64,000 bases of DNA, taken from Micromonospora luteifusca. Lineage in GTDB: Bacteria > Actinomycetota > Actinomycetes > Mycobacteriales > Micromonosporaceae. Position 1 is the first letter of the stretch; every line of letters begins with the position of its first letter. The stretch lies in contig NZ_JAFBBP010000001.1 in the NCBI RefSeq assembly GCF_016907275.1, forward strand, positions 6,624,001-6,688,000, in the 5' to 3' direction. Position numbers and translations under genes: made by a program. Below, piece by piece: positions 17,866 through 29,195 of the stretch. The notes under the pieces were generated by a model, which worked only from the letters and a program-made list of their open reading frames with translations, made no database searches and was not told where the DNA came from.

Positions 17866-18510
17866 TCAGAAGGCGGAGATGTCCCGGGCTCGTTCGCTGC
17901 GGCTCAACGCGCTGATCAGCGCCGACTGGCCGTGCCGGCGGACGGCCAGTCGGATCAGCAGGTCGCGTACGGGGTCGAAGACGTCCACCGGGAACTCCGG
18001 CGTGGGTACGCCGATGCTCACCGCGAGGTCGTCGGAGTGCACGACGACCTCCAGTTGGCGCGTGAGCAGGAAGTCGGCGCGGCGCAGGGACCAGCCCTGC
18101 CACGGGATCGGCACGACGTCTAGGGCGGCGCCCCGCGACAGCAGGTCGGTGACCTTGGTGAGCGCGTCGGCCGAGCGGGCGTGCAGGTCCGCCGGTCCGT
18201 GTGCCGCGTCGGCCTCGTCGGGGCCGGAGGCCACCGAGTCCTTGTCCGGAGGCCCCTCGGTGACCCAGGCGGCCCGCTCGTAATGGTTGTCGGCCGACTC
18301 CAACACCGGCAGGTCGGTAGGCATCGGCAGTAGCTCCGCCGCGCGTACCGCCTGACGTCCCAGGTGGCACGCCAGGGCACCCACCGAGAGGTGTGGCAGC
18401 GCGCTCGGGCTCGGCCACTGCTCGGACACCTCGGGGCGTCGGATCAGGTCCAGCGCGATCGCGGCGGCGATCGGAAAGGCGGAATCCAGGGCGTCGACAG
18501 AACGAGACAT
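17866..18510 (-). CDS. Maleylpyruvate isomerase-family (DinB-like) protein
   Basis: A 214-residue four-helix-bundle protein of the mycothiol-dependent maleylpyruvate isomerase N-terminal type. Features include an early metal-site-type helix (LSVGALACHLGRQAVRAAEL, His in the conserved position) and late histidines in LTRQLEVVVHSDDLA, where the usual motif is E-x3-H-x2-D. The conserved WQGWSLRRADF block precedes the last helix. Members bind a metal and often use mycothiol as cofactor; most are of unknown substrate. Start ATG 18510. Confidence 0.75.
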   Translation of the reverse strand: MSRSVDALDSAFPIAAAIALDLIRRPEVSEQWPSPSALPHLSVGALACHLGRQAVRAAELLPMPTDLPVLESADNHYERAAWVTEGPPDKDSVASGPDEADAAHGPADLHARSADALTKVTDLLSRGAALDVVPIPWQGWSLRRADFLLTRQLEVVVHSDDLAVSIGVPTPEFPVDVFDPVRDLLIRLAVRRHGQSALISALSRSERARDISAF

Positions 18511-18562
18511 CCGCACATCCTGGCAGGCGCGACCGGTCCGCGCCGAGGAGCGAGGCCCGGCG

Positions 18563-18639
18563 TGATCGACTCGGCTTCCAGGAAGTCGTGGGGTCCCCGG
18601 CACCGGGACACCACGACTTCGAGGAAACCGAGTCGATCA
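18563..18639. repeat. Long imperfect palindrome downstream of the GT4 gene
   Basis: Left arm 18563-18600 and right arm 18603-18639 match at about 33 of 37 positions plus one extra base, almost without a loop. The outer 12 bases (TGATCGACTCGG / CCGAGTCGATCA) are perfect, and the inner block GAAGTCGTGG/CCACGACTTC is perfect. It directly follows the stop of the minus-strand GT4 gene and could terminate it. The outer end is similar to the 6970 palindrome. Confidence 0.8.
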
Positions 18640-18656
18640 ACCGCAAACGGGCCGGA

Positions 18657-20102
18657 TCAGCGCAGCCCGGCGGCGGCGAGCAGGTTGCCCTCGGGGAGCA
18701 CCGGGAGGGCGCGGCCCTGGGCCATGCGCTGCTCGGTGCGCTGGGCGGTGAACGTGGCGTCGGTGGCGATGGCGGCGGCGTAGCTGGCGGCGGTGCGTTG
18801 GGCGATCGCCGCCCAGCCGTACTGGTCGTTGACCATCCGGCGGGCACGGCGGGCCATGACGCGGGCACGGTCGGGATCCGACAGCAGCGCGTCGACGGCG
18901 TCGGTGAGGCCGTCGGGGTCGTGCGGGCGGAAGGTCATCCCGGTCACGCCCGGCTCGACGATCTCGGCGAGGCCGCCGGTGGCGGCGACGGCGAGGGGTG
19001 CGCCGGCGGCGGCGCCCTCCAGGGCCACCATGCCGAACGGTTCGTAGATGCTCGGCACGGCGAAGCAGTCGGATGCGGCCATCAGCGCCGGCAGGTCGTT
19101 GCCGCCGAGGAAGCCCGGCATGGTGACCATGCCGCCCAGGCCGCGGCGGTGCACCTCGGCCTCCAGTTCGGCGCGGTACGGGCCGTCGCCGGCGATCACG
19201 GCACGCAGGCCAGGGTGCCGCTCACGCAGCCGGGGCAGCGCGGCGATCAGGTGCTGGACGCCCTTCTCGTACACGAGTCGGCCGGCGAAGGTGACCAGCG
19301 GGCCGTCCCCGGCGAACCGGGCGCGGGCGGCGGCCACGGCGCTCGCCGGCACGCGCCAGCGGTGCGGCTCCACGCCGTTGGCGACCACGTCGACCCGTCC
19401 GGCCGGTACGCCGAACAGTGCGTTCACCTCGTCGCGCATGTACCCGGAGCAGACGATCACCCGGCCGGATTCGTTGCTGAGCCACTGCTCGACGCCGTGG
19501 ATGGTGCGGTTCATCTCCTCGGGCAGCCAACCCTGGTGCCGCCCGGCCTCGGTGGCGTGGATCGTGCTGACCAGCGGGATGTCCAGGTGGTCGCGCAACG
19601 TCATCGCGGTGTGGGCGACGAGCCAGTCGTGGGCGTGGATGACGTCGTAGGTGCCGGCCTGGGTGGCGCGTAGGGCGGTGCGGGTGAGGGTGTGGTTGAA
19701 GGCCATGGTCCAGGCCAGCAGTGAGTCGGTGGCGAGGGGGAAGGTGACCGGGTCCTCGGGGGCGCGCAGGATGCGGACGCCGTCGGCGTACTCCTCCAGG
19801 GGTGCGCCCTCGGAGTGGCGGGTGACGACGGTGACTTCGTGGCCGGCGGCGGCGAGGGCGACGGAGAGGGCGTGCACGTGTCGGCCGAGGCCGCCGACGA
19901 GCACCGGCGGGTACTCCCAGGACAGCATGAGGATGCGGCGGGTCTGCGGGGGCACCCCGGGGCCCGACTGCGTCGGCGAGGGCGTGCCGGGCTGCACGCC
20001 AAGACCGGGGCCGGGCTGCGCGGGGGGCCGGGAGGTCAGGGTGGGCCGGTGGGCCCGGTCCTTGGTGGCAGCGAGCTGCTCATCGACCCGCAGGGTCGTC
20101 AC
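18657..20102 (-). CDS. GT4 glycosyltransferase, actinobacterial glycogen-synthase type
   Basis: A 481-residue GT-B glycosyltransferase. After a 55-residue Pro/Thr-rich leader come the donor-free N-domain (MLSWEYPPVLVGGLGRHVHA, typical of GlgA-like GT4 enzymes) and the C-domain with VTFAGRLVYEKGVQHLI and SIYEPFGMVALEG (E-x7-E region that binds the nucleotide sugar). Its closest functional class is Rv1212c/GlgM, which makes maltose-1-phosphate or extends alpha-1,4-glucan from ADP-glucose. It is divergent from treX-treY-treZ, consistent with glucan supply to the trehalose route. GTG 20102 is preceded by GGAG. Confidence 0.82.
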   Translation of the reverse strand: MTTLRVDEQLAATKDRAHRPTLTSRPPAQPGPGLGVQPGTPSPTQSGPGVPPQTRRILMLSWEYPPVLVGGLGRHVHALSVALAAAGHEVTVVTRHSEGAPLEEYADGVRILRAPEDPVTFPLATDSLLAWTMAFNHTLTRTALRATQAGTYDVIHAHDWLVAHTAMTLRDHLDIPLVSTIHATEAGRHQGWLPEEMNRTIHGVEQWLSNESGRVIVCSGYMRDEVNALFGVPAGRVDVVANGVEPHRWRVPASAVAAARARFAGDGPLVTFAGRLVYEKGVQHLIAALPRLRERHPGLRAVIAGDGPYRAELEAEVHRRGLGGMVTMPGFLGGNDLPALMAASDCFAVPSIYEPFGMVALEGAAAGAPLAVAATGGLAEIVEPGVTGMTFRPHDPDGLTDAVDALLSDPDRARVMARRARRMVNDQYGWAAIAQRTAASYAAAIATDATFTAQRTEQRMAQGRALPVLPEGNLLAAAGLR

Positions 20103-20435
20103 ATCAATCTCCGTCCATGCATGGTGGTACGCGCCGGCGTCAGTGGCGGCGGAGCGAGAGGTGTAAGGGGTGGCCGAGGGCCTGGTGGGCACGCGCGGAC
20201 GCTTGCCCCCGGTCAAGGAAAGTGCATCGAGCCCAAGAACGCACCTCGAATAGGGCCATCGTGACGGAGGACACCTGAAGGGTGTAGCGCCCATCAGACA
20301 GGTGGTTTTCGGCCGTGGCCTGAAAGGATGGATTGGCGTGCCCGGGGCGGGGGCAATACCCCGCGTGCGCGCGGGCGGTCTCTGCCGGTGCGCTCGTGGC
20401 GCGGTGTGCACACGACCATGGTCTGAAGGAGCGAC
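20103..20435. promoter_or_regulatory. Divergent promoter region between GT4 gene and treX
   Basis: A 333-base region without a credible gene between two divergent transcription units that both act on glucan. It must hold both promoters. I see no operator repeat that I would name. The treX ribosome site GAAGGAG lies at its right end. Confidence 0.5.
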
Positions 20436-22553
<2,118 letters not shown>

Positions 22554-22554
22554 C

Positions 22555-24861
22555 ATGGCGGCCACCCCTCCACAAGCCACCTACCGCGTGCAGATCCGCC
22601 CCGGCTTCGGCCTGGACGCCACCGCCGAGATCGTCGACTACCTCGCCGACCTGGGTGTCAGCCACCTCTACAGCGCCCCGCTGCTCACCGCCACCCCCGG
22701 TTCGGCGCACGGCTACGACGTGGTCGACCACCGGGAGGTCAACCCCGAGCTGGGCGGTGAGGCGGCCCGGCAGCGGCTGCTGCGCGCGCTGCGTGACAAG
22801 AAGCTCGGCCTGGTCGTCGACATCGTGCCCAACCACGCCGGGGTCGCCGTCCCACCGGCCAACCCCGCCTGGTGGGACGTGCTGCGCCGGGGGCGCGACT
22901 CGACGTACGCCGACTGGTTCGACATCGACTGGGACCGGGGCCGGCTGCTGCTGCCGGTGCTGGCCGACGACCCGGCCGCTCTGGACGACCTCAAGCTGGT
23001 CGACTCCGAGCTGCGCTACCACGAGCACCGCTTCCCGGTCGCCGACGGCACCGGCGACGGCAACGCACGGGAGGTGCACGACCGGCAGCACTACGAGCTG
23101 GTCTCCTGGCGTCGGGGTGACGCCGAGCTGACGTACCGCCGGTTCTTCGCCGTTTCCGGCCTGGCCGGCCTGCGCGTGGAGGACCCGGCGGTGTTCGCCG
23201 CCACCCACGAGCTGATCCTGCGGTGGGCCGCCGCCGGGGAGGTCGACGGCATCCGTGTCGACCACCCGGACGGGCTGCGCGACCCGGCCGGCTATCTCAC
23301 CCGGTTGCGGGCCGTCGCGCCGCAGGCCTGGCTCGTGGTGGAGAAGATCCTGGAGTACGGCGAGGAGCTGCCGGACTGGCCGGTCGACGGCACCACCGGC
23401 TACGACGCCCTGGCTGCCGTCAACGGGCTCTTCGTCGACACCGACGCCGAGGGTGACTTCACGGTGCTGGACACCCAACTGGCCGGGCACCCCACCTCCT
23501 GGGAAAACCTGACCCACGCCACCAAGCTGGCCGCCGCCACGAAACTGCTCGCCGCCGAGCTGACCCGGCTCGCCGCGCTCGCCCCCGACGTGCCGGCCGA
23601 CAAGGCACGGGCCGCGCTCGCCGAGCTGGCCGCCGCGTTCGCGGTCTACCGGGGCTACCCGCCGCACGGCGCCCGGCACCTCGCCGCCGCCCGCTCCGAA
23701 GCCGGTCGCCGCCGCCCCGACCTGGCCGGCGCCCTGGACGCGGTTACCCGCCGGCTGCGCAACCCCCACGACGAGCTGGCCCAACGGTTCCCCCAGCTGA
23801 CGGGCGCGGTGATGGCCAAGGGGGTGGAGGACACCGCGTTCTACCGCTGGACCCGGTTCGTGGCGCTCAACGAGGTCGGCGGCAGCCCCGCCCACTTCGG
23901 GGTCCCACCGGCGGAGTTCCACCGCTTCGCCGCCGCCCGGCACGTCCGCTGGCCGGCCAGCATGACCACCGTCTCCACCCACGACACGAAACGCGGCGAG
24001 GACGTCCGCGCCCGCCTCGCCGTGCTCAGCGAGCTGCCCGGCCAGTGGGCCGAGCAGGTCAAGAGCTGGATGGAGTACGCCCCGCTGCCCGATGCGTCGT
24101 TCGCCCACCTGCTGTGGCAGACCGCCGTGGGGGCGTGGCCGATCGAGCGGGAGCGGCTGCACGCGTACGCCGAGAAGGCCGCCCGGGAGGCCGCGGCCTC
24201 GACCAGTTGGTCCGAGCCCGACCAGGCCTTCGAGCAGGCGATGCACGCCGTGATCGACCTGATGTACGACGACCCGAGCCTGCACGACGAGCTGACCGAA
24301 CTCGCCGCGGCGATCGCCCCGGCCGGCTGGTCCAACTCGCTCGGGCAGAAGCTCGTGCAGCTCACCATGCCCGGGGTGCCGGACACCTATCAGGGCACCG
24401 AGCTGTGGGACAACAGCCTCGTCGACCCGGACAACCGCCGCCCGGTCGACTTCGACGTACGCCGAGAGATGCTGGCACGGCTCGACGGCGGCTGGCGTCC
24501 CCCGATCGACACCGACGGCGCCGCGAAGCTCCTCGTCGTGTCGCGGACCCTGCGGTTGCGGCGGTCGCACCCGGAGCTGTTCACCGGCTACCGGCCGGTG
24601 CCGGCGCACGGTCCGGTGGGCCGGCACGTGGTGGCGTTCGACCGGGGTGGCGCGATCACCGTGGCGACCCGACTGCCACTCGGTCTGGCCCGCGTTGGCG
24701 GTTGGTGCGACACGGCCCTGTCGCTTCCCGTTAACGAGGTTAAGGACCTGTTCACTGGCCGGGTCTACAGTGGCGGGGAGACGCCTCTGGACGACCTGTT
24801 GGCCGATTATCCCGTCGCACTACTGGCTCCTCCCACCGCTTCCGTGGAGGCTGCTTCATGA
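22555..24861 (+). CDS. treY: Maltooligosyltrehalose synthase TreY
   Basis: A 768-residue GH13 enzyme that isomerises the reducing-end alpha-1,4 bond of maltodextrins to the alpha,alpha-1,1 bond of trehalose. It begins ATYRVQIRPGFGLDATAEIV, followed by LYSAPLLTATPGSAHGYD and DIVPNHAG. Catalytic blocks are DGIRVDHPDGLRDP (nucleophile) and AWLVVEKILE (acid/base), with STHDTKRGEDVRARL further on, all diagnostic for TreY. It overlaps treZ by four bases (ATGA). Confidence 0.96.
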   Translation: MAATPPQATYRVQIRPGFGLDATAEIVDYLADLGVSHLYSAPLLTATPGSAHGYDVVDHREVNPELGGEAARQRLLRALRDKKLGLVVDIVPNHAGVAVPPANPAWWDVLRRGRDSTYADWFDIDWDRGRLLLPVLADDPAALDDLKLVDSELRYHEHRFPVADGTGDGNAREVHDRQHYELVSWRRGDAELTYRRFFAVSGLAGLRVEDPAVFAATHELILRWAAAGEVDGIRVDHPDGLRDPAGYLTRLRAVAPQAWLVVEKILEYGEELPDWPVDGTTGYDALAAVNGLFVDTDAEGDFTVLDTQLAGHPTSWENLTHATKLAAATKLLAAELTRLAALAPDVPADKARAALAELAAAFAVYRGYPPHGARHLAAARSEAGRRRPDLAGALDAVTRRLRNPHDELAQRFPQLTGAVMAKGVEDTAFYRWTRFVALNEVGGSPAHFGVPPAEFHRFAAARHVRWPASMTTVSTHDTKRGEDVRARLAVLSELPGQWAEQVKSWMEYAPLPDASFAHLLWQTAVGAWPIERERLHAYAEKAAREAAASTSWSEPDQAFEQAMHAVIDLMYDDPSLHDELTELAAAIAPAGWSNSLGQKLVQLTMPGVPDTYQGTELWDNSLVDPDNRRPVDFDVRREMLARLDGGWRPPIDTDGAAKLLVVSRTLRLRRSHPELFTGYRPVPAHGPVGRHVVAFDRGGAITVATRLPLGLARVGGWCDTALSLPVNEVKDLFTGRVYSGGETPLDDLLADYPVALLAPPTASVEAAS

Positions 24862-26582
24862 CCGAATTCTCCGTGTGGGCACCGGACGCCACCCGCGTCC
24901 GGCTGCGCCTGACCGGCGACGCCGACCACGAGATGCGCGCCGCCGCCGACGGCTGGTGGCGGGTCGACGTGCCCAACGCCGGCCTCGACTACTCCTTTCT
25001 GCTGAACGACGACGAAACCCCACTGCCCGACCCCCGCTCGCCGTGGCAGCCTGCTGGAGTGCACGGGCCGAGCCGCCGCTACGACCACGCCGCCTTCGCG
25101 TGGTCCGACAACTCGTGGACCGGCCGGCAACTGCCCGGCAGCATCCTCTACGAGCTGCACATCGGCACCTTCACCCCGGAAGGCACCTTCGACGCGGCCA
25201 TCGACCGCCTCGACCACCTGGTGTCGCTGGGCGTCGACCTGATCGAACTGCTCCCGGTCAACGCCTTCAACGGCGAACACAACTGGGGGTACGACGGCGT
25301 CTGCTGGTACGCACCGCACCAGCCCTACGGCGGCCCCGATGGCCTGAAACGGTTCGTCGACGCCGCCCACGCTCGCGGGTTGGGGGTGATCCTCGACGTC
25401 GTCTACAACCATTTCGGGCCCTCCGGGGCCTACGCGCCGCAGTTCGGCCCCTACCTCGCCGAGCAGAGCAACACCTGGGGCCGCTCGATCAACCTCGACG
25501 GCCCCCACTCCGACGAGGTCCGCCGCTACATCATCGACAGCGTGCTCATGTGGCTGCGCGACTACCACGTCGACGGCCTACGCCTCGACGCCGTACACGC
25601 CCTGCGCGACTCGCGGGCGGTTCCTCTGCTCGAAGAGCTGGCAGTTTCCGTCGAGTCTCTGTCGACGCACCTGGGGCGGCCGTTGTCGCTCATCGCCGAA
25701 TCCGACCTCAACGACCCGCGGCTCATCACCCCGCGCGAGGCGGGTGGCTTCGGGCTGCACGCGCAGTGGAACGACGACGCGCACCACGCCCTGCACACGT
25801 TGCTGACGGGGGAGCGGCAGGGCTACTACGGCGACTTCGGGTCGCTGGAGACGTTGTCGGACGTGCTGACCGGCGGGTTCTTCCATGCGGGGACCTGGTC
25901 GAGCTTCCGTAACCGGCACCATGGGCGGCCTCTGGATTCGCGTGTCCCTGGTCATCGCCTGGTGGCGTACCTGCAGAACCACGACCAGATCGGGAACCGG
26001 GCTACCGGGGATCGGATCTCGGCTTCCCTGTCGCCTTCTCTCCTGCGCGTCGGGGCTACCTTGCTGTTGACCGCGCCGTTCACTCCCATGCTGTTCATGG
26101 GGGAGGAGTGGGCTGCCTCTACGCCTTGGCAGTTCTTCACCTCGCACCCGGAGCCGGAGCTGGCTACCGCCGTTGCTTTGGGGCGGCGGCGGGAGTTCGC
26201 CTCGCACGGGTGGACTGAGGGGGACGTGCCTGATCCGCAGGATCCGGAGACGTTCGTGCGGTCGCGGTTGGACTGGGCGGAGCTGGACAAGCCTGAGCAT
26301 CGGGAGATGTTGGCGTTCTACCAGCGGTTGATCGCGCTGCGTCGGTCGTTGCCGGACCTGTCTGATCCTCGGTTGCACACGGTTTCGGTGCAGCATGGGG
26401 ACCGGTTCTTGGTGATGCGGCGGGGGGAAACGCTTGTGGTGGCGAACTTGGCTGGGCGGGGTCAGGGGATTTCGCTGCCTGGGGTGGCTCGGCGGGTGCT
26501 GCTGGCTACGGGGGAGGGAGTAACCGTCATGCGGGACCGGATCCAACTGCCGGCTGAGACTGCGGCGATCGTGGCGCTCTGA
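24858..26582 (+). CDS. treZ: Maltooligosyltrehalose trehalohydrolase TreZ
   Basis: A 574-residue GH13 enzyme that releases trehalose from maltooligosyltrehalose. It opens with TEFSVWAPDATRVRLRL (CBM48-like) and has GVILDVVYNHFGPSG, GLRLDAVHALRD (nucleophile), LIAESDLNDPR (acid/base) and YLQNHDQIGNRATG. From about 25.8 kb to the stop, codon use shifts to more T-ending and TTG/GGG codons than the rest of the operon, although the protein stays intact. The gene ends 100 bases before a lower-G+C island. Confidence 0.95.
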   Translation: MTEFSVWAPDATRVRLRLTGDADHEMRAAADGWWRVDVPNAGLDYSFLLNDDETPLPDPRSPWQPAGVHGPSRRYDHAAFAWSDNSWTGRQLPGSILYELHIGTFTPEGTFDAAIDRLDHLVSLGVDLIELLPVNAFNGEHNWGYDGVCWYAPHQPYGGPDGLKRFVDAAHARGLGVILDVVYNHFGPSGAYAPQFGPYLAEQSNTWGRSINLDGPHSDEVRRYIIDSVLMWLRDYHVDGLRLDAVHALRDSRAVPLLEELAVSVESLSTHLGRPLSLIAESDLNDPRLITPREAGGFGLHAQWNDDAHHALHTLLTGERQGYYGDFGSLETLSDVLTGGFFHAGTWSSFRNRHHGRPLDSRVPGHRLVAYLQNHDQIGNRATGDRISASLSPSLLRVGATLLLTAPFTPMLFMGEEWAASTPWQFFTSHPEPELATAVALGRRREFASHGWTEGDVPDPQDPETFVRSRLDWAELDKPEHREMLAFYQRLIALRRSLPDLSDPRLHTVSVQHGDRFLVMRRGETLVVANLAGRGQGISLPGVARRVLLATGEGVTVMRDRIQLPAETAAIVAL

Positions 26583-26681
26583 GAAACCGCATTTACGACC
26601 GCGCCGCGTAAGATCGAATTCCTGGATACCAGTTGGCCATTGATCTGACAGGTCCTACGGCAGTGCCACGAACATCGGCAG

Positions 26682-27506
26682 TTAGGATATTGCGATCGCG
26701 TTGTAGATTTGCTCGACTGCCGCCGCTACCGCGCCGACAATGGGCACTGCTTCCAGCGCTCCCCTGAGGAGAGCTTTCGCGACCGGCGGCTTTGGTTTGT
26801 CCGATTGCATCTCTGCGCTAAAGCTCTCAAACAACTCCTTCGCTTCGGCGCTCCCGGTCTCAACTACGGCCCTCTCAAGGACGAGCAGGGCCTGCAGAGT
26901 TGCCTCGTCATACTTCTTCTCAAGCTCATTGAATGAATTGATAATAGTGCTGCGATTGATCACCCGGCCATTGGGTGCGTTGATATAGTCACCGTTCACG
27001 CTGATCTCTCCAGTGCTAACTAATCGTTGAAAGTGGGAATGGCCCGCCTGGGTAATCTTGATCTCTTCATGGCGCTCGGGGCGCCGACGTGGGTCGGGTT
27101 TGGGTAGATTTGACGAATCATCCTGATTCTTCTCGACTATTTCCGAGAACCCGTGGTCTATCAGCCGGTGCGTAGCTAGGCAGGTATCCTCGTATGGCTG
27201 GCCAATTGCTGCGCTTAGCGCAGCAACGGTGACAGCCCGGCCATGATCTCGGTGCAGTCTGCTTAGAATTTGCCGCTCAAGATCGAGTAATTGCTGATCG
27301 GTCATATTTTCTGAGCGGCGCTGCGCATCCGCGAATCGCTGCTTACTCTTGGCTGCCGAGGAAATGCCCGCGAAGATGGCGATTGCGACGCTAGCGACTA
27401 CGAGTGTTAGGCATACCGTGCTAGCTGCTTGATCTGCTGGAGGTCCACCTGGGGAGATGGTGGGTGAGGGCGCCGCGTAGAGCCACATCAGGGTTAGCGC
27501 CTCCAA
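26682..27506 (-). CDS. Membrane-anchored winged-helix protein, possible defence component
   Basis: A 274-residue protein of atypical, lower-G+C codon use. A TTG at 27506 is chosen because a perfect AGGAGG (27513-27518) stands 6 bases upstream; ATG 27488 is the alternative. One membrane helix (residues about 28-50) is followed by a winged-helix-like domain (about 73-135: LLDLERQILSRLH, VTVAALSAAIGQPYE). A C-terminal part reads GRVINRSTIINSFNELEKKY, then a long helix and a hydrophobic end (ALLRGALEAVPIVGAVAAAV). That last architecture recalls small domains attached to bacterial conflict proteins, but this is a resemblance, not an identification. Function unknown. Confidence 0.6.
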   Translation of the reverse strand: MEALTLMWLYAAPSPTISPGGPPADQAASTVCLTLVVASVAIAIFAGISSAAKSKQRFADAQRRSENMTDQQLLDLERQILSRLHRDHGRAVTVAALSAAIGQPYEDTCLATHRLIDHGFSEIVEKNQDDSSNLPKPDPRRRPERHEEIKITQAGHSHFQRLVSTGEISVNGDYINAPNGRVINRSTIINSFNELEKKYDEATLQALLVLERAVVETGSAEAKELFESFSAEMQSDKPKPPVAKALLRGALEAVPIVGAVAAAVEQIYNAIAIS

Positions 27507-27962
27507 GATTCGCCTCCTCGATCTTGAGGCTGATAGGCTTCCTCCCAATCTTGTCGGAGTCAACTCGTCTGTCGTGGACCCGTCAGCAAGTCAGAACTCT
27601 TTGCCGTCGGGTTCGGCCCGCACCACCCACCTGGCCTGGTCTGGCCGGTGTTGGTTCGAGTGGCCCCGAGAGTGAGTAGCAAGTCCGACCCCTGCCTGCT
27701 GATCACTTGGCATGGATGGTCAACGATAGTCATTCCTGGCTCTCGTCCGGCGGCTGGGCATCATCTTGGCGGCACGCAGGACCACCGACTGTCAGAGATG
27801 TCCCATCCGATTCCGACGCACCGGTGCCACGGTGATGCCCTGTAGCGTCGCCTCGCACCGGCAGCCGCGCTGCTAACTGGGATCGCGGGAAGACGACGGA
27901 TTCGAAGGCGCGTCGTCGTACTTTGGCCTGGGGCGCTGATCGTTCAAGCTCGAAAGCACTCG
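27507..27962. other. Intergenic region inside the low-G+C island
   Basis: About 450 bases between two minus-strand genes. No open frame here has a ribosome site or family resemblance. It should contain the promoter of the membrane winged-helix gene; its AGGAGG at 27513-27518 is the only definite signal. Confidence 0.4.
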
Positions 27963-29195
27963 TCAGGGCTGCTCCTTCGTGAGCCAGTCCTTTACCTTTT
28001 GCGAGATAATGTCCGGATGCTCCTTCTGGACAAATTCCAAGAACTGTCGCATTCCCGCCGATTGGTCGTTGCCGTACGAATCCTTTGTCGGTAGATCCAG
28101 CAATCGGTCGAGGTCAGCTTCGGTGAGCTCATCGACCACGAGCTCAAGCAGCATCAGCACGATGTTGCTGTGGTCGTAGCTCTGAGTAAAGTCGGCCTCG
28201 TTCAGCCACTTGGTCTTGAGTACCTTACGCACTGCCGAGGACTGAAACTTGGCAGGCACCGTCAGGCTTTGCAGCCACTTGCCATCCTTAAAATCACGGT
28301 AAAAGGCACCTGCGGTTCGATAGCTCTGGCGCTTGGCGAGAACCAACTCTTCAAGCTCCTTGATCGTATCTTCGCTGACGTATCGGGTGATCAAGTCGTA
28401 GGCAAGGCTCGCCAGCGAGATGTAGTGAACGGCAAGGTTGGGTTCGAGAGGCGTTGCCGGAGTGTGGGCCTTCTCGTTTCTGAGATGCTGGACTCCCAAG
28501 TGCAGGTACCCGATACCTCGGAAGAAATCTGATTCTGCGGCGTTCGTAGGTATCGACTTGCCGAACAAGGCTTCGTAGTGCGCGGTGTTCTGGGCGCTGT
28601 TGTTGAAGACGTCAGAGGCCTTCTCATTGCCGGTGATCTCGCGGAGCTTCCCGCGCACCAGCTTGTAGGACTCTTCGACTGCGTGAAAGTAATCCCCGGT
28701 CGCCAGGTACTGCCCGATGTGGTTGTAAATATCTCCGTGAATCTCGATCTGAATCTTGTTTTCTGAAACCGTCGCTTCGGTAGTGAAAATGGCGAGCGTT
28801 GGGTCAGATACCTCGTCGGCCGACGTCGTCTGTCCCATGTGATTAAACGGTGCACCATCAATCTCCGCGGCGATCCTTCGAATCATGGCGATCTGGCTGT
28901 CCGTGATTCTGTCGGGGAAGCCTGGAAAACCCGGTGCAGCTTGCTTTGCGTCGATGTAGTCCGCGAGGGTGCCGAGCGTTAATGCGACCTCGGAATCTGA
29001 GCCGATCTTCCATAGCGTCCTCAACCTGTTTGCCTTCGACACCCCGTACTCGGCGTACTTGTCCTCGTAGATGTCGATGGCGAGTTCGTCGAAAAGCTGC
29101 GCCAATGACGTATTTGTGAGATCGAGGACGTACCCACCGCTCATGCCCAGCACAGCCTCCAAAAAGGTTTTGTCTGGCAACGACAGCTTGCTCAC
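27963..29195 (-). CDS. Abortive-infection protein: AbiJ-type N-domain plus HEPN-like domain
   Basis: A 410-residue protein with codon use unlike the surrounding genome. Residues 8-85 (GGYVLDLTNTSLAQLFDELA; YGVSKANRLRTLWKI) match the pattern of the AbiJ N-terminal domain group found on phage-defence effectors. Residues about 155-285 match the TIGR02391/Abi_C type of HEPN domain and hold R239-NEKA-H244, the R-x4-H motif of HEPN ribonucleases. The C-terminal 120 residues are unassigned. Expected action is growth arrest by RNA cleavage on phage infection; this is inferred from family. Start GTG 29195 follows GAGGAG. Any in-frame extension upstream looks non-coding. Confidence 0.75.
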   Translation of the reverse strand: MSKLSLPDKTFLEAVLGMSGGYVLDLTNTSLAQLFDELAIDIYEDKYAEYGVSKANRLRTLWKIGSDSEVALTLGTLADYIDAKQAAPGFPGFPDRITDSQIAMIRRIAAEIDGAPFNHMGQTTSADEVSDPTLAIFTTEATVSENKIQIEIHGDIYNHIGQYLATGDYFHAVEESYKLVRGKLREITGNEKASDVFNNSAQNTAHYEALFGKSIPTNAAESDFFRGIGYLHLGVQHLRNEKAHTPATPLEPNLAVHYISLASLAYDLITRYVSEDTIKELEELVLAKRQSYRTAGAFYRDFKDGKWLQSLTVPAKFQSSAVRKVLKTKWLNEADFTQSYDHSNIVLMLLELVVDELTEADLDRLLDLPTKDSYGNDQSAGMRQFLEFVQKEHPDIISQKVKDWLTKEQP

